A DNA stretch of 64,000 nt from Jeotgalibaca sp. MA1X17-3 (GCF_021513155.1 NZ_CP090983.1:310001-374000); one strand, 5' to 3'. Positions 28,652-37,539 are shown, counted from the stretch's first letter. The notes: generated by a model not told the origin, from the sequence alone. Numbers and translations: made by a program.

Positions 28652-29443
28652 ATGGAATTTACAGTATCAATAGGAAGTGCGTTGCTAATAGGATTAATTA
28701 CCGCTATCTGTTTTGCAGGGCAACTTTTAGGAATTTATACAAACCGCGTTTTAGTACTTTCGTTTTTTGTTGGTTGGGTTTTAGGTGATATACCTACTGC
28801 TCTAACAATGGGAGCTCTAGGGGAGCTAGCATTCATGGGGTTCGGTGTTGGTGCAGGTGGAACAGTACCTCCGAATCCAATGGGTCCCGGAATTGTCGGA
28901 ACAATCATGGCTATTACTTTAAAAGGTAGTGGGATGACTGTTGAAACAGCTCTTGCTCTTTCTTATCCATTTGCTGTTCTTTTCCAGTTAGCAATTACAG
29001 CAACATATACAGCATTATCCGGATTACCTGCTGCCATAAATAAGGCAATTGATGAAGAGAAATATGGTAAATTTAAAATTTTAAGTAATGCAACATTGGT
29101 AGCATTCTTAATTATTGGATTCTCAATTGGTTTCTTATCTGCAATTAGTATTTCTTCCCTACAATCATTTGTAGAAGCTTTCCCTGTATGGTTGATTGAT
29201 GGATTAACAGTTGCTGGTGGATTATTACCTGCAGTCGGATTCGCCATGATCATGAGTGTTATGCTTAAAAAAGAATACATCCCATACATCCTATTAGGTT
29301 ATGTATGTATCGCTTACTTAAACTTACCAGTTATGGGTGTAGCGGTAGTAGGAGCAGTATTCGGCCTAATTGACTACTTTAGAAATGATGATGTAGTAGC
29401 AGTAGCAGTAGTAGACGAGGAGGACTTCAGTGGTGGAATCTAA
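28652..29443 (+). CDS. PTS mannose-family enzyme IIC
   Basis: This 263-residue membrane channel subunit belongs to the mannose/sorbose IIC family. It has about seven hydrophobic helices, the motif GALGELAFMGFGVGAGGTVPPN typical of galactosamine/hyaluronate-type IIC (residues near 50-75), and an acidic valine-rich tail that overlaps the start of the IID gene by 14 bases. Ribosome binding site aaggag. Confidence 0.94.
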   Translation: MEFTVSIGSALLIGLITAICFAGQLLGIYTNRVLVLSFFVGWVLGDIPTALTMGALGELAFMGFGVGAGGTVPPNPMGPGIVGTIMAITLKGSGMTVETALALSYPFAVLFQLAITATYTALSGLPAAINKAIDEEKYGKFKILSNATLVAFLIIGFSIGFLSAISISSLQSFVEAFPVWLIDGLTVAGGLLPAVGFAMIMSVMLKKEYIPYILLGYVCIAYLNLPVMGVAVVGAVFGLIDYFRNDDVVAVAVVDEEDFSGGI

Positions 29444-30257
29444 TACAGTACATACTCCAAAATTAACAAAAAAAGATTATTTGATTACGTCTTTACGTTC
29501 ATATTTTTTACAAAACGGATTTAACTATACAACTTATCAAGGAACGAGTTACGCATATACCATTTTCCCAGCATTGAAAAAAATATATGCAGGAAAACCT
29601 GAAGAACTCAAGTCTGCACTTAAGGGAAACGTAGAATTTTATAATACAAATCCACAGATGGTTCCTTTTATTACTAGCCTTCAATTGACAATGTTAGATC
29701 ATGGTGAAGACGTAGAAGATGCTCGTGCTATCAAACTAGCATTGATGGGTCCTTTATCTGGTATTGGTGATTCTATCGCTCAATTCGGACTTGCACCATT
29801 GTTTTCTACCTTATTTGCTGGAATGGCACTAGATGGAATTAAGTATGCTCCCATCCTATTTCTTCTTTCTTTAGTTGGTAGCTTTTTAGCTGTCAAAATT
29901 GGAATGGGTTCATTGGGTTATAAATTAGGAACAAGTGTTATTGAAACATTGAGTGAGCAAATCAATAAAATTTCAAGAGCAGCAACAATCATTGGAATTA
30001 CTGTAATTTCAGGATTAGCTATTAACTTTGTAAAAGCAAATATCGCCCTTCAATTTTCAACTACTCTAGAAACAGGCGAAGAACAAGTGATTGCTTTTCA
30101 AACGATTCTCGACCAAATTCTTCCAAAAATGTTACCAGCTTTGTTGACTATTGGTGTTTATTATTTAATCAAAAAATACAAATGGACTACCTATAAAATA
30201 ATTGGATTATTAATTGTTTTAGGAATCGTCGGTTCTGTTTTAGGGATTCTAGGTTAG
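29430..30257 (+). CDS. PTS mannose-family enzyme IID (first copy)
   Basis: The 275-residue protein is the second membrane subunit of the sugar channel. Signatures: LTKKDYLITSLRSYFLQ, the GPLSGIGDSIAQF motif and IGVYYLIKKYKW near the C-terminus. It begins at tandem GTG codons after gaggagg and overlaps the IIC stop. A second, very similar copy lies at 31214-32038. Confidence 0.94.
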   Translation: MVESNTVHTPKLTKKDYLITSLRSYFLQNGFNYTTYQGTSYAYTIFPALKKIYAGKPEELKSALKGNVEFYNTNPQMVPFITSLQLTMLDHGEDVEDARAIKLALMGPLSGIGDSIAQFGLAPLFSTLFAGMALDGIKYAPILFLLSLVGSFLAVKIGMGSLGYKLGTSVIETLSEQINKISRAATIIGITVISGLAINFVKANIALQFSTTLETGEEQVIAFQTILDQILPKMLPALLTIGVYYLIKKYKWTTYKIIGLLIVLGIVGSVLGILG

Positions 30258-30265
30258 GAGTAAAT

Positions 30266-30685
30266 ATGTATAAAATTGTCATAATAGGGAATGGACAGTA
30301 TCCAGATGGAGTTCTCTCAGCGTTGGATGTATTGATAGGGAAAAATGAAAATATAATGGCTATCAATAGTAATGATGATCATACACAATTACAACTCGAA
30401 AAAGACCTTACTTCAGTTCTTCAAAAACATGAGGAAGTACTTATCTTTGCTGATTTGAATGGTGGAGTGCATCATCAAACTGCAGCCAAAGTTATTCTCG
30501 AAAATAAATTTTCTTCTAAACAAACGGTTATTTCGGAAGCACCACTAGGATTAATTCTAGAACTTTCAATGAAATTTTTATATATGGAACTTTCGGAGTT
30601 GGAACAAAACTCCTTCCTCGAAAAAGCTATTGAAAAAAGTAAAGAAAAAATGGTCTATATAAATAGTGGGATGGTGGAAGGATAA
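30266..30685 (+). CDS. PTS mannose-family enzyme IIA homologue lacking the usual active histidine
   Basis: The 139-residue protein has the IIA(Man) fold pattern (IVIIGNGQYPDGVLSALDVL, VLIFADLNGG), and lies where the IIA gene belongs in this operon. The family phospho-acceptor is the His of a xxGHG-type motif near residue 10; here residue 9 is Asn (codon AAT). The second active-site segment, normally D-L-x-G-G-S/T-P, reads DLNGGVHHQ. Both changes sit in an otherwise intact gene of normal length. It may use another His, be a regulatory relic, or the operon may draw on a IIA encoded elsewhere. Confidence 0.8.
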   Translation: MYKIVIIGNGQYPDGVLSALDVLIGKNENIMAINSNDDHTQLQLEKDLTSVLQKHEEVLIFADLNGGVHHQTAAKVILENKFSSKQTVISEAPLGLILELSMKFLYMELSELEQNSFLEKAIEKSKEKMVYINSGMVEG

Positions 30686-30971
30686 TGGAAAAAATACTTT
30701 GGATCATTGTGATCATTGTTTCCGTCCTAGGATTCATAGTCATTCCGGTTCTCCAACAACGAGGCCAAAAAAAGAAAAAGATTCTTTCCTTCAATTTCAA
30801 AATAAATTGAAGGTAGGAGATTTTATAGTGATGGCCTCTGGTATTTTTGGCGAAATCGTTGCTATAGAAGAAACAAAATATAAAATAGCAATTGATCATC
30901 AAACTATTATAGAGGTTATGCCAGGCTCTATTGTTGGAATTGATAGAGCAAAGCAAGATGCGCTTAAGTAA
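30685..30971 (+). pseudogene. yajC: YajC-family small membrane protein, frame broken as sequenced
   Basis: The start (ATG 30685, overlapping the IIA stop as TAATG) gives a single membrane helix MEKILWIIVIIVSVLGFIVI. After an A7 run at 30767-30773 the family body continues in another frame: LKVGDFIVMASGIFGEIVAI and an end at 30971. One additional A restores a 95-residue YajC protein. YajC belongs to the Sec accessory complex SecDF-YajC; in streptococcal hyaluronate operons a YajC-like gene also follows the PTS genes, but its role there is not known. A sequencing error is likely. Confidence 0.82.
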
Positions 30972-30989
30972 TTTCTAATGATTATTCAT

Positions 30990-31035
30990 TATACTATGAG
31001 TAAGTGAACTCTTCTGTTGTATTCTTATAAAGATT
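30990..31035 (+). terminator. Weak hairpin after yajC
   Basis: The arms tgaactctt and gagaggttca can pair around a T-rich loop. Sequence resembles the arms of the stronger terminator at 32084-32148, so it may be a decayed copy of it. No good T run follows. Confidence 0.35.
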
Positions 31036-31069
31036 GAGAGGTTCATCATTCATAGGGAGTACATTACAG

Positions 31070-31200
31070 ATTGAATTTGCTATGATTATGAACAAGGTTA
31101 TGCTTAAAAAAGAGTGATATTCAGATGTTGCGATTGGGTCGTATTCTTAGAAGCAAATCAATTTTTAAAAGAAATGTTGTTGCATAGCAGCTTGAACAGA
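31070..31200 (+). pseudogene. Remnant of a second PTS IIC gene
   Basis: Translating from about 31076 gives FAMIMNKVMLKKE followed by a stop, matching FAMIMSVMLKKEY of the intact IIC at 29220-29280. The bases up to about 31200 also resemble the 3' end of IIC, including a block before the IID ribosome binding site. Only short parts of a IIC survive, in front of the second IID, indicating a duplication of IIC-IID followed by deletion of most of IIC. Confidence 0.6.
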
Positions 31201-31213
31201 AGAGGAGGAAAAA

Positions 31214-32038
31214 ATGGAATCTGATAAGTCAAAGGTGCCTCAATTAACCAAAAAAGATTATCTTATTACTTCTTTACGATCTTATTTCTTACAAAGTTCA
31301 TTTAACTATACAACGTACCAAGGACATAGTTACGCGTATACGATTTTCCCAGCACTAAAAAAAATATATGCTGGGAAACCGGATGAATTAAAAATGGTTC
31401 TCAAAGAAAATATAGAATTTTATAATACGAATCCACAAACGGTGCCGTTTATCACAAACCTTCAATTATCCATGATCGATCAAGGAGAAAGCCTAGAAGA
31501 TGCTCGTTCTGCTAAACTAGCATTGATGGGTCCCTTGTCTGGTATTGGTGACTCTGTTGCTCAATTTGGACTTGCTCCCTTGCTCTCTGCTTTATTTGCA
31601 GGGATGGCATTAGAGGGAATTACTTCTGCTCCTATCCTATTTCTACTATTTTTAGTAGGTAGTTTAATGGCTTTTAAAGTAGGAATAGGTTCTTTAGGAT
31701 ATCGATTAGGTACGAGTGTGATTGAGACACTAAGTGAGCAAATTAATAAAATTTCGAGAGCAGCTACAATTGTTGGGATGACTGTTATTTCAGGATTAGC
31801 TGTAAACGTTATAAAAACAAATATAACCCTTCAATTTTCGACGACACTGGATACAGGGGAGCAACAAGTCATTGCTTTCCAAACCATTCTTGATCAAATT
31901 CTTCCAAAAATGTTACCAGCATTGTTAGTCATTGGAGTGTACTATTTAATTAAAAAATATAACTGGACGACTTATAAAATTATCGGCCTATTGATTGTTC
32001 TAGGAATGGTAGGTTCTATCCTAGGAATCTTAGGGTGA
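31214..32038 (+). CDS. PTS mannose-family enzyme IID (second copy)
   Basis: This 274-residue IID is a close paralogue of the gene at 29430-30257; nearly every segment aligns without gaps (LTKKDYLITSLRSYFLQ, GPLSGIGDSVAQF, IGVYYLIKKYNW), with differences mainly conservative. Ribosome binding site agaggagg. No complete IIC partner is adjacent, only a remnant, so it may pair with the upstream IIC or be redundant. The intact frame suggests it is either recent or still selected. A strong terminator follows. Confidence 0.93.
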   Translation: MESDKSKVPQLTKKDYLITSLRSYFLQSSFNYTTYQGHSYAYTIFPALKKIYAGKPDELKMVLKENIEFYNTNPQTVPFITNLQLSMIDQGESLEDARSAKLALMGPLSGIGDSVAQFGLAPLLSALFAGMALEGITSAPILFLLFLVGSLMAFKVGIGSLGYRLGTSVIETLSEQINKISRAATIVGMTVISGLAVNVIKTNITLQFSTTLDTGEQQVIAFQTILDQILPKMLPALLVIGVYYLIKKYNWTTYKIIGLLIVLGMVGSILGILG

Positions 32039-32083
32039 ATTGATTTTAAAGAAAGTTATAGATTTGTACGAGTGTAGTTGAAT

Positions 32084-32148
32084 GAACTCTCCTGATACTT
32101 CCTTTCTCTACTATATGTAGAAATAAGAATCAGGAGAGTTCTTTTTTT
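32084..32148 (+). terminator. Intrinsic terminator between IID copy 2 and the lyase gene
   Basis: Arms gaactctcctgat and atcaggagagttc pair perfectly with a 32-base loop region that has its own ctact/gtag helix, followed by seven T. The downstream lyase gene therefore probably depends on readthrough or on its own promoter; no clear one is visible in the 50 bases after the hairpin. Confidence 0.85.
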
Positions 32149-32204
32149 ATAAGTAGATTTTTGTTGTAGCATGAGTTTTAATTAAATTTAGGGAGTGTCT
32201 CTAC

Positions 32205-34175
32205 GTGAAAGATTTACAAAAAGTGAGTTTTTTTAAAGAACCATTTGGCGGAAAAAAATGGCGTTCGTTGTTAAACGACTCGAAGGCAGCTCAAGAATTA
32301 ATTTATAAATCTAATTTAATTTGTGATGATATTATTATTTTTAATGCTTCTTTAGATATGGAATCTTCTATCATCCCTGTACATTTTTCTGAGTGGGACT
32401 GGCTTTATACTCCGAATGGAGATCCCGAATGGACGTATATGCTAAATCGACAAGGATTTCTTATGGATTTAGCAAAAGCATATTTATTAACGGGAGAGAG
32501 TCGTTACTTTGATAAATGGAAAGTGCTTGTATTAGATTGGATTGTACAAGAAGGAGTTTCTTCGGATACAAATAAAGATGCATGGAGAACGATTGATACA
32601 GGGATTAGATGTCAAAACTGGGTGTTTTCACTTTTATTATTTGGAGATGAAGTTTGGGAAAATGAATCGATAGAGGAACTAGAAATCATTCGTACCTCTT
32701 TAAAAAATCAAACAGTACAAATAAAGGAAACGTATGTTTCTAAGTATGTGCTAAGCAACTGGGGTGTTTTAGCGATTACTGGATTTCTTTCAGTAGATGC
32801 TCTTTTTCCAGAGTTACTGTCTTCCTCAGATAAAGATTGGGCTTGGAAACATTTAAAAGATCAACTGGAACTTCAATTTTATAATGATGGAGTCCATTGG
32901 GAACAAAGTCCTTTGTATCAATTTGAAGTCCTGACGAGCTGTATGAATTTGTTGATGATGATGGAGTACATGGGGAAAGAACCGAATCTATATCTAAGAG
33001 AGTTGCTTCATTTACCAGCAAATGCAACTTATTTTATGGAAACAGTAGATGGAATGTTATTGAATCTACATGACTCAGATACAGTTCCTATCCAGATAGA
33101 AAGAGATTGCTTAAAAGCAGTTGGGATTAGCGAAGGGACATGTAACACGCAAGAATATCTTCTTTATACAGGAATGAAGTATTTTCAAGAGACAAAGGAG
33201 CAAGTATCTTTTCCTAACGTATTTACTGAGAAGGCCTCCGGTAACTTTTTTTATAAAGATAATAAAAAGGATACCGCCCTTAGTATCTTCAGTGGAAGGC
33301 ATGGGAGTGGTCATGGGCATGCGCACTTAGGCCATGTGACACTCCAATTACAAGGAGAATCATTCTTAATTGATAGTGGTAGAGGAACGTATATAGAAGA
33401 CTCTCCAATCCGTTTATATTTTAAAACGGAACAAGCACACAATGTGTTTCAAGTAGATCGAGAAGCTAGAATTTCTCCTTTAGGTTCTTGGAGTTATACA
33501 GAAATGGTTGATCATTTGCCAAGTCGAGATTTTGAAAATGAACAATATTACATTGTTGAGGTTGCTTCTTGGGGAGAACTTTCTACGGGGGAGTCTGCTC
33601 TAATTAGAAGATTAAGCATTTTAGATAAACAAAATGATAGTCTTATTTTATTAGATATTGCCCATTCCAAAGGCACTCATTTAGGTACTCAATATTTTCA
33701 TGTTTCTCCAGATTTAACCCTTTCAAAAGGAACATCAAAAAACTACTCTGAGTTTGAATTTGAAAATAAAGAAACAAATAAAAAGTTTTATATGAGTACA
33801 TTACCAGATACAAATATGAAGAGTTCTTGTACTACTGGATTTGTATCCCCTATTTATAATCAGTTCCGACAACATAAAAAAGTTACATTTGAAAAAGAAT
33901 TTGAAAATTTTGTTATTCTCCCAACTGTATTTTCTACTCAAATAACACATTTATCTCGTTTATCCGCATTTAAAGCGGAAGTAACAGGGGATCAACCAGC
34001 TGAAGATATATTCCTATCTGGTTTTGAAGTAGCGTATGCTAATGGAAAGAAATTAAAAATCTTTTATTCTGATCAAAATACCTATAAAGGAAGCAAGTTA
34101 TATCGGTATGAAGATCATTGGTTGTACGGCTCATTAAATCTTATTTCTGAAGATGGAAAACAAAGAATTTGGTGA
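32205..34175 (+). CDS. Heparinase II/III-family polysaccharide lyase
   Basis: The enzyme is expected to cleave uronate-containing polysaccharide or oligosaccharide by beta-elimination. Its 656 residues comprise an N-terminal alpha/alpha toroid (to about 330) with SNWGVLAITG and GVHWEQSPLYQFEV (candidate catalytic Asn, His, Tyr), and a C-terminal beta-sandwich with GRHGSGHGHAHLGHVTLQL. No signal peptide, so it may act on imported oligosaccharides like the streptococcal oligohyaluronate lyase. The GTG at 32205 follows agggagtg. It provides substrate for the glucuronyl hydrolase upstream. Confidence 0.9.
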   Translation: MKDLQKVSFFKEPFGGKKWRSLLNDSKAAQELIYKSNLICDDIIIFNASLDMESSIIPVHFSEWDWLYTPNGDPEWTYMLNRQGFLMDLAKAYLLTGESRYFDKWKVLVLDWIVQEGVSSDTNKDAWRTIDTGIRCQNWVFSLLLFGDEVWENESIEELEIIRTSLKNQTVQIKETYVSKYVLSNWGVLAITGFLSVDALFPELLSSSDKDWAWKHLKDQLELQFYNDGVHWEQSPLYQFEVLTSCMNLLMMMEYMGKEPNLYLRELLHLPANATYFMETVDGMLLNLHDSDTVPIQIERDCLKAVGISEGTCNTQEYLLYTGMKYFQETKEQVSFPNVFTEKASGNFFYKDNKKDTALSIFSGRHGSGHGHAHLGHVTLQLQGESFLIDSGRGTYIEDSPIRLYFKTEQAHNVFQVDREARISPLGSWSYTEMVDHLPSRDFENEQYYIVEVASWGELSTGESALIRRLSILDKQNDSLILLDIAHSKGTHLGTQYFHVSPDLTLSKGTSKNYSEFEFENKETNKKFYMSTLPDTNMKSSCTTGFVSPIYNQFRQHKKVTFEKEFENFVILPTVFSTQITHLSRLSAFKAEVTGDQPAEDIFLSGFEVAYANGKKLKIFYSDQNTYKGSKLYRYEDHWLYGSLNLISEDGKQRIW

Positions 34176-34363
34176 GTGAAATAAGTCATTTTTTAAAGAG
34201 TCGGGATAACTATGATGACTCTCAAAAATCAGATTTTTTAGGTCTAATTTTTGGGATCGGCTCAGAAAACACGTTGGTAGACATTCTTTTTTTGTTAGTA
34301 TGAAAGGATTACGTTATAATATAGGTAGATATTATAATGTTTTTTGTTAAGGAGGGTTATCAA

Positions 34364-34727
34364 GTGAGTCGATTAAAAAAAGATATAGGGATGATTCTTC
34401 TGATTGTTACGTTATTCATTTTATTTATTACGTATTTACAGACATTTTTTAGCTCGGTCCAGGTATGGACTTTTTTACCGTTTCTTCCTGTGTCGTTCAG
34501 TCTGTATATCGCTGTAGCTTTTCAAAAACGTTTTGAAAAAGTAAAGCGATGGAAAGAAAAAACTAGGATTAGATGAAGAAGATCTCGTACGTTTAAGTGG
34601 AGCTGATCCTTATCAAATACCTAAATGGGAAAAAAGAGACCTCTCATTGTCTTGGCCTAAAATGAGTCGACTAACAGATGAGTTAGAACGAATGATGAAG
34701 AACCAGTCAAATAAGAATAATAAATAG
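34364..34727 (+). pseudogene. Small two-helix membrane protein, frame broken as sequenced, function unknown
   Basis: The GTG at 34364 follows aaggaggg and starts a protein with two membrane helices (IGMILLIVTLFILFITYL and a second near residue 40). The frame stops at 34576, but a coherent charged tail (GADPYQIPKWEKRDL, MSRLTDELERMMKNQ) continues in another frame to 34727. Here the A6 run at 34557-34562 must lose one base (A5) to join them, giving 120 residues. I do not recognise the family. An ATG at 34337 lies before the ribosome binding site and is not used. Confidence 0.65.
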
Positions 34728-34735
34728 GTAACAAA

Positions 34736-34781
34736 ACTACCCTCACTGATTTCATTAACCAATGAATCCAGTGGGGGTAGT
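34736..34781 (+). terminator. Intrinsic terminator
   Basis: Long stem actacccctcactg-type (actaccctcactg with cagtgggggtagt) has an inner gatttcatt/aatgaatc helix and is followed by ttctattt. It ends the transcript of the small membrane-protein gene. Confidence 0.8.
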
Positions 34782-34861
34782 TCTATTTAAAGCTAAAACG
34801 CCAGGCGTTGTAAGAACGCATAAATATAAAACGGTATTGATAAAAACAAAATAAAAGCTTG

Positions 34862-34880
34862 CTAATAAAGGGTTTATTAG
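34862..34880. terminator. Palindrome, probable terminator of the MATE gene
   Basis: ctaataaagggtttattag is a perfect inverted repeat with a three-base loop, bounded by T-rich sequence on both strands. It lies about 70 bases beyond the MATE stop codon on the minus strand. Confidence 0.55.
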
Positions 34881-34950
34881 TGGTTTTATTTTTTTCAGGC
34901 GTTCTATTGTATCACAGAACACCTATATCGGACAAAAAAATATTTTATTT

Positions 34951-36291
34951 TTATAAAAATTCTCCTTGAGAGTTTTTGAAATATCGTCTTAAGAAATATA
35001 AAGTTATAATAAAAACAATGCCCTCGGTGATAGGAACGACTAGCCATACTCCTGTCATTCCAAAATAATGAGGCAAAATGATAACGAAAGGGATGATTAA
35101 TAGAATGCCACGCAAAAGGGATAGCAGAAAAGACTGGCGTACTTTTGCAACTGCAGAGAAAAAGGCAATCGAAACAATATTAGCTCCCATAAAAAAGAAA
35201 GAAACAAAATAGATTTGGAATCCCCACTTCGTTATTTCAGCGAGTTCGGAACTTTTTTCATTATTAAAAAAAGAGATAATTTGATCCCCAAACAGGAAGC
35301 TAATTATATAATAAAAAATCCCTAATCCCATGGCTAAAATAAATCCATACAAAAGAACACTAAAAACTCGTTTACTATTTCGAGCCCCAAAACTGATACT
35401 GGCGAGAGGTTGAATCCCTTGTCCAATCCCAGTAAAAAGAGAGATTCCAACAAAAGAAATATTAGTTAAAATCCCATAGGAAGCGACTCCGATTGTTCCT
35501 ACTAACTGTAAAATTGTTCTATTAAATAAAAAAACTACTAAACCCGTAGAAAATTCTGTAACAAGAGCAGGGAATCCAATTGAAGCGATTTCTAATACAT
35601 CAGAGAAATGAGCTTTAAAAGAGATAAAAGCTAACGAGTTTTTCTTAGTTTTTTTACGTGTAAGCAGGATAATCAGTCCAATGATAGGAGAAGTAATGGT
35701 GGCCCACGCAGCACCAGCCATTCCCATTTGTAAAGGGAAAATAAAAATATAATCTAAAATAATATTTAAAAAACTACCAACTAACATAGAGATCATAGCA
35801 ATATTTGGACTCCCATCATTTCGTACAAAAGAAGTCAGAATAAAATTTAAAATAAAAAAAGAGGAAAAACTAACTAAAATTGTAAAATAACTTTTAGCTA
35901 GGGGATAAATCTCTCCTGTCGCACCTAAAGTTTTTAAAAAAGGTTCTCGAAATAGTAAACCAAGAATGGTTAATAAACTACCAACGATACTGCCTAGAAT
36001 AATTGTAAAAGAAAATATTTGATTTCCTCGATCGGTTTTACCTTTTCCTTGTGAGATTGAATATAAGGTAGCTCCACCCATCCCTAGTAATAAACCAGTC
36101 CCACTCATCAGACTAAAGAGTGGAATGACAACATTTAAAGCGGCCAAACCCTTCTGTCCAACTCCATTTGCGATAAAGAAAGTATCCGCTAAAACATAGA
36201 GGGAAACTCCCAACATACTTAAAGCACTAAAAGAAACATAACGAAAAAAAAGTTTATATAGTGGCTCTTGTAAAATATCTTTAGATTTCAT
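34951..36291 (-). CDS. MATE-family multidrug/metabolite exporter
   Basis: The 446-residue protein has about twelve hydrophobic helices in two related halves and begins EPLYKLFFRYVSFSALSMLG, as MATE exporters do. Motifs such as NVVIPLFSLMSGTGLLLGMG and GIGQGIQPLASISFGA (start of the second half) fit the bacterial NorM/DinF-like branch. Substrate unknown. It stands alone on the minus strand; the 290 bases upstream to 36580 hold no recognised gene. Confidence 0.92.
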   Translation of the reverse strand: MKSKDILQEPLYKLFFRYVSFSALSMLGVSLYVLADTFFIANGVGQKGLAALNVVIPLFSLMSGTGLLLGMGGATLYSISQGKGKTDRGNQIFSFTIILGSIVGSLLTILGLLFREPFLKTLGATGEIYPLAKSYFTILVSFSSFFILNFILTSFVRNDGSPNIAMISMLVGSFLNIILDYIFIFPLQMGMAGAAWATITSPIIGLIILLTRKKTKKNSLAFISFKAHFSDVLEIASIGFPALVTEFSTGLVVFLFNRTILQLVGTIGVASYGILTNISFVGISLFTGIGQGIQPLASISFGARNSKRVFSVLLYGFILAMGLGIFYYIISFLFGDQIISFFNNEKSSELAEITKWGFQIYFVSFFFMGANIVSIAFFSAVAKVRQSFLLSLLRGILLIIPFVIILPHYFGMTGVWLVVPITEGIVFIITLYFLRRYFKNSQGEFL

Positions 36292-36580
36292 GATACTCTC
36301 CTTTCCCAGAGATAACGTGTACCTTTTCTGTATAATAGATTATTACACTATAACATTTTCAGATATAGGTATCTATGTATAGAATAAATCATTTTTAGTT
36401 TCTCTTCCTCCTATTGCTCGTTCCTATTCTATTGAAGTTACGACGGTCTAAAGAATTTTGCTTAGAAATAATTTTTCTGAGTTAAAAGAACTATTGGAAG
36501 AAAAAGGGAATCATTTTGGGAAGTCTTCTCCTAAAGGTATAATGAAGGGAGAAGATCAAGAAGGGAAAGAAGGGGTTTGA

Positions 36581-37078
36581 ATGGTAAAAAAGAATCAGTA
36601 TGTGTTAGGTTGCTTTGAAACCGTAGATGATGCCATTGAAATTATCAGAAGCCTAAAAGAACGAGGCTGCTTGAACGAAGATATTACATTAGTCACTCGA
36701 GAAGATTATGCTCCTATTTATGCCCCACAAATGGAAGGTCACTTTGTTACAGAGGAGCAAATTATGGGGAAAGACATTTTAGGAGCTACGGAAGCTGATT
36801 CCGTCTGGGATAAAATGAAAGATGTTTTTTTAGTAGAGACCAATGGGTATACACCTAAAAAAGATCCAGATTATCGCACCGATGACGATCTACTTTATGG
36901 GTATCAAGAGAGTTTGGATCAAGGTGGAATTGTTGTAATGGTGAGGGGAGACAAATGGTTTAGGCCTGAAAGTGGAGAATCTGAATTACCTGTACCGACC
37001 AATGAAAAACAAGCTACGATTGATGGTGGTGTCTTGGAAGGAAATCCAGACGCGAGTATTGGTTCTAAGAATGATTAG
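36581..37078 (+). CDS. YflT-like general stress protein (GSP17M domain)
   Basis: The 165-residue protein has an N-terminal domain resembling general stress protein 17M (YVLGCFETVDDAIEIIRSLK, LNEDITLVTRED), a middle WDKMKDVFLVET segment and an acidic C-terminal tail. It is a paralogue of the protein at 12086-12757, with the same layout but a shorter tail. Ribosome binding site gaaagaaggg and a TATAAT at 36537-36542 lie upstream. Role in stress is inferred from family name only. Confidence 0.75.
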   Translation: MVKKNQYVLGCFETVDDAIEIIRSLKERGCLNEDITLVTREDYAPIYAPQMEGHFVTEEQIMGKDILGATEADSVWDKMKDVFLVETNGYTPKKDPDYRTDDDLLYGYQESLDQGGIVVMVRGDKWFRPESGESELPVPTNEKQATIDGGVLEGNPDASIGSKND

Positions 37079-37119
37079 CTATCAAGTGAATTTAAGTGAT
37101 AACCGAGGAAGGTGCGGAG

Positions 37120-37539
37120 TTGTCTAATCATATACTTTCAAATTGGATGAAACGAATTTCTTGGTTAGCAGGATTGATTATTTTTATTTCAGGTAAGAAT
37201 TATATTGAAGAAAATATTTTGTGGAAAATTCCTGATGAACAGATGATCTTGCAATTATGGGCTCTTTTTCTGATACCTTTTCTAACAGGAGTCTATTTAT
37301 CATTATTATTCTTAGGAGAGAAAACTAATAAAAATGATTATTCACTTTTATTAGTGATTTTATTGCCAACACTTCTTTTTGCAATCTTACCCATTCTAAT
37401 ACGTACCTTTGCAGTAGGTCCTATTCCATATGAACTAACGTGGTTGATAATGAAGGTGAATACTGGGAATCTTTTGCCGTTAGTAGCCGGTCTTACTTTT
37501 TTGCCAGCCTTTACTGTAAAAAGGAAGCGACGAAGGTAA
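37120..37539 (+). CDS. Four-helix membrane protein, function unknown
   Basis: About 139 residues with four hydrophobic helices (ISWLAGLIIFISG, LWALFLIPFLTGVYLSLLFL, LLVILLPTLLFAILPILI, LLPLVAGLTFLPAF) and a basic tail KRKRRR. I see no diagnostic motif. The TTG at 37120 is preferred to the GTG at 37096 because gaggaagg lies seven bases before it. It follows the stress protein gene by 40 bases and may be co-transcribed; a terminator follows. Confidence 0.65.
   Translation: MSNHILSNWMKRISWLAGLIIFISGKNYIEENILWKIPDEQMILQLWALFLIPFLTGVYLSLLFLGEKTNKNDYSLLLVILLPTLLFAILPILIRTFAVGPIPYELTWLIMKVNTGNLLPLVAGLTFLPAFTVKRKRRR

Noticed and set aside
30666..30971. 101-codon frame that starts inside the IIA gene and ends as YajC
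   Set aside because: Its first part is a chance frame; the YajC N-terminus is in the other frame from 30685.
36455..36581. Short coding-like stretch before the stress protein gene
   Set aside because: It contains the likely promoter (TATAAT at 36537) and lacks a ribosome site; taken as noncoding.
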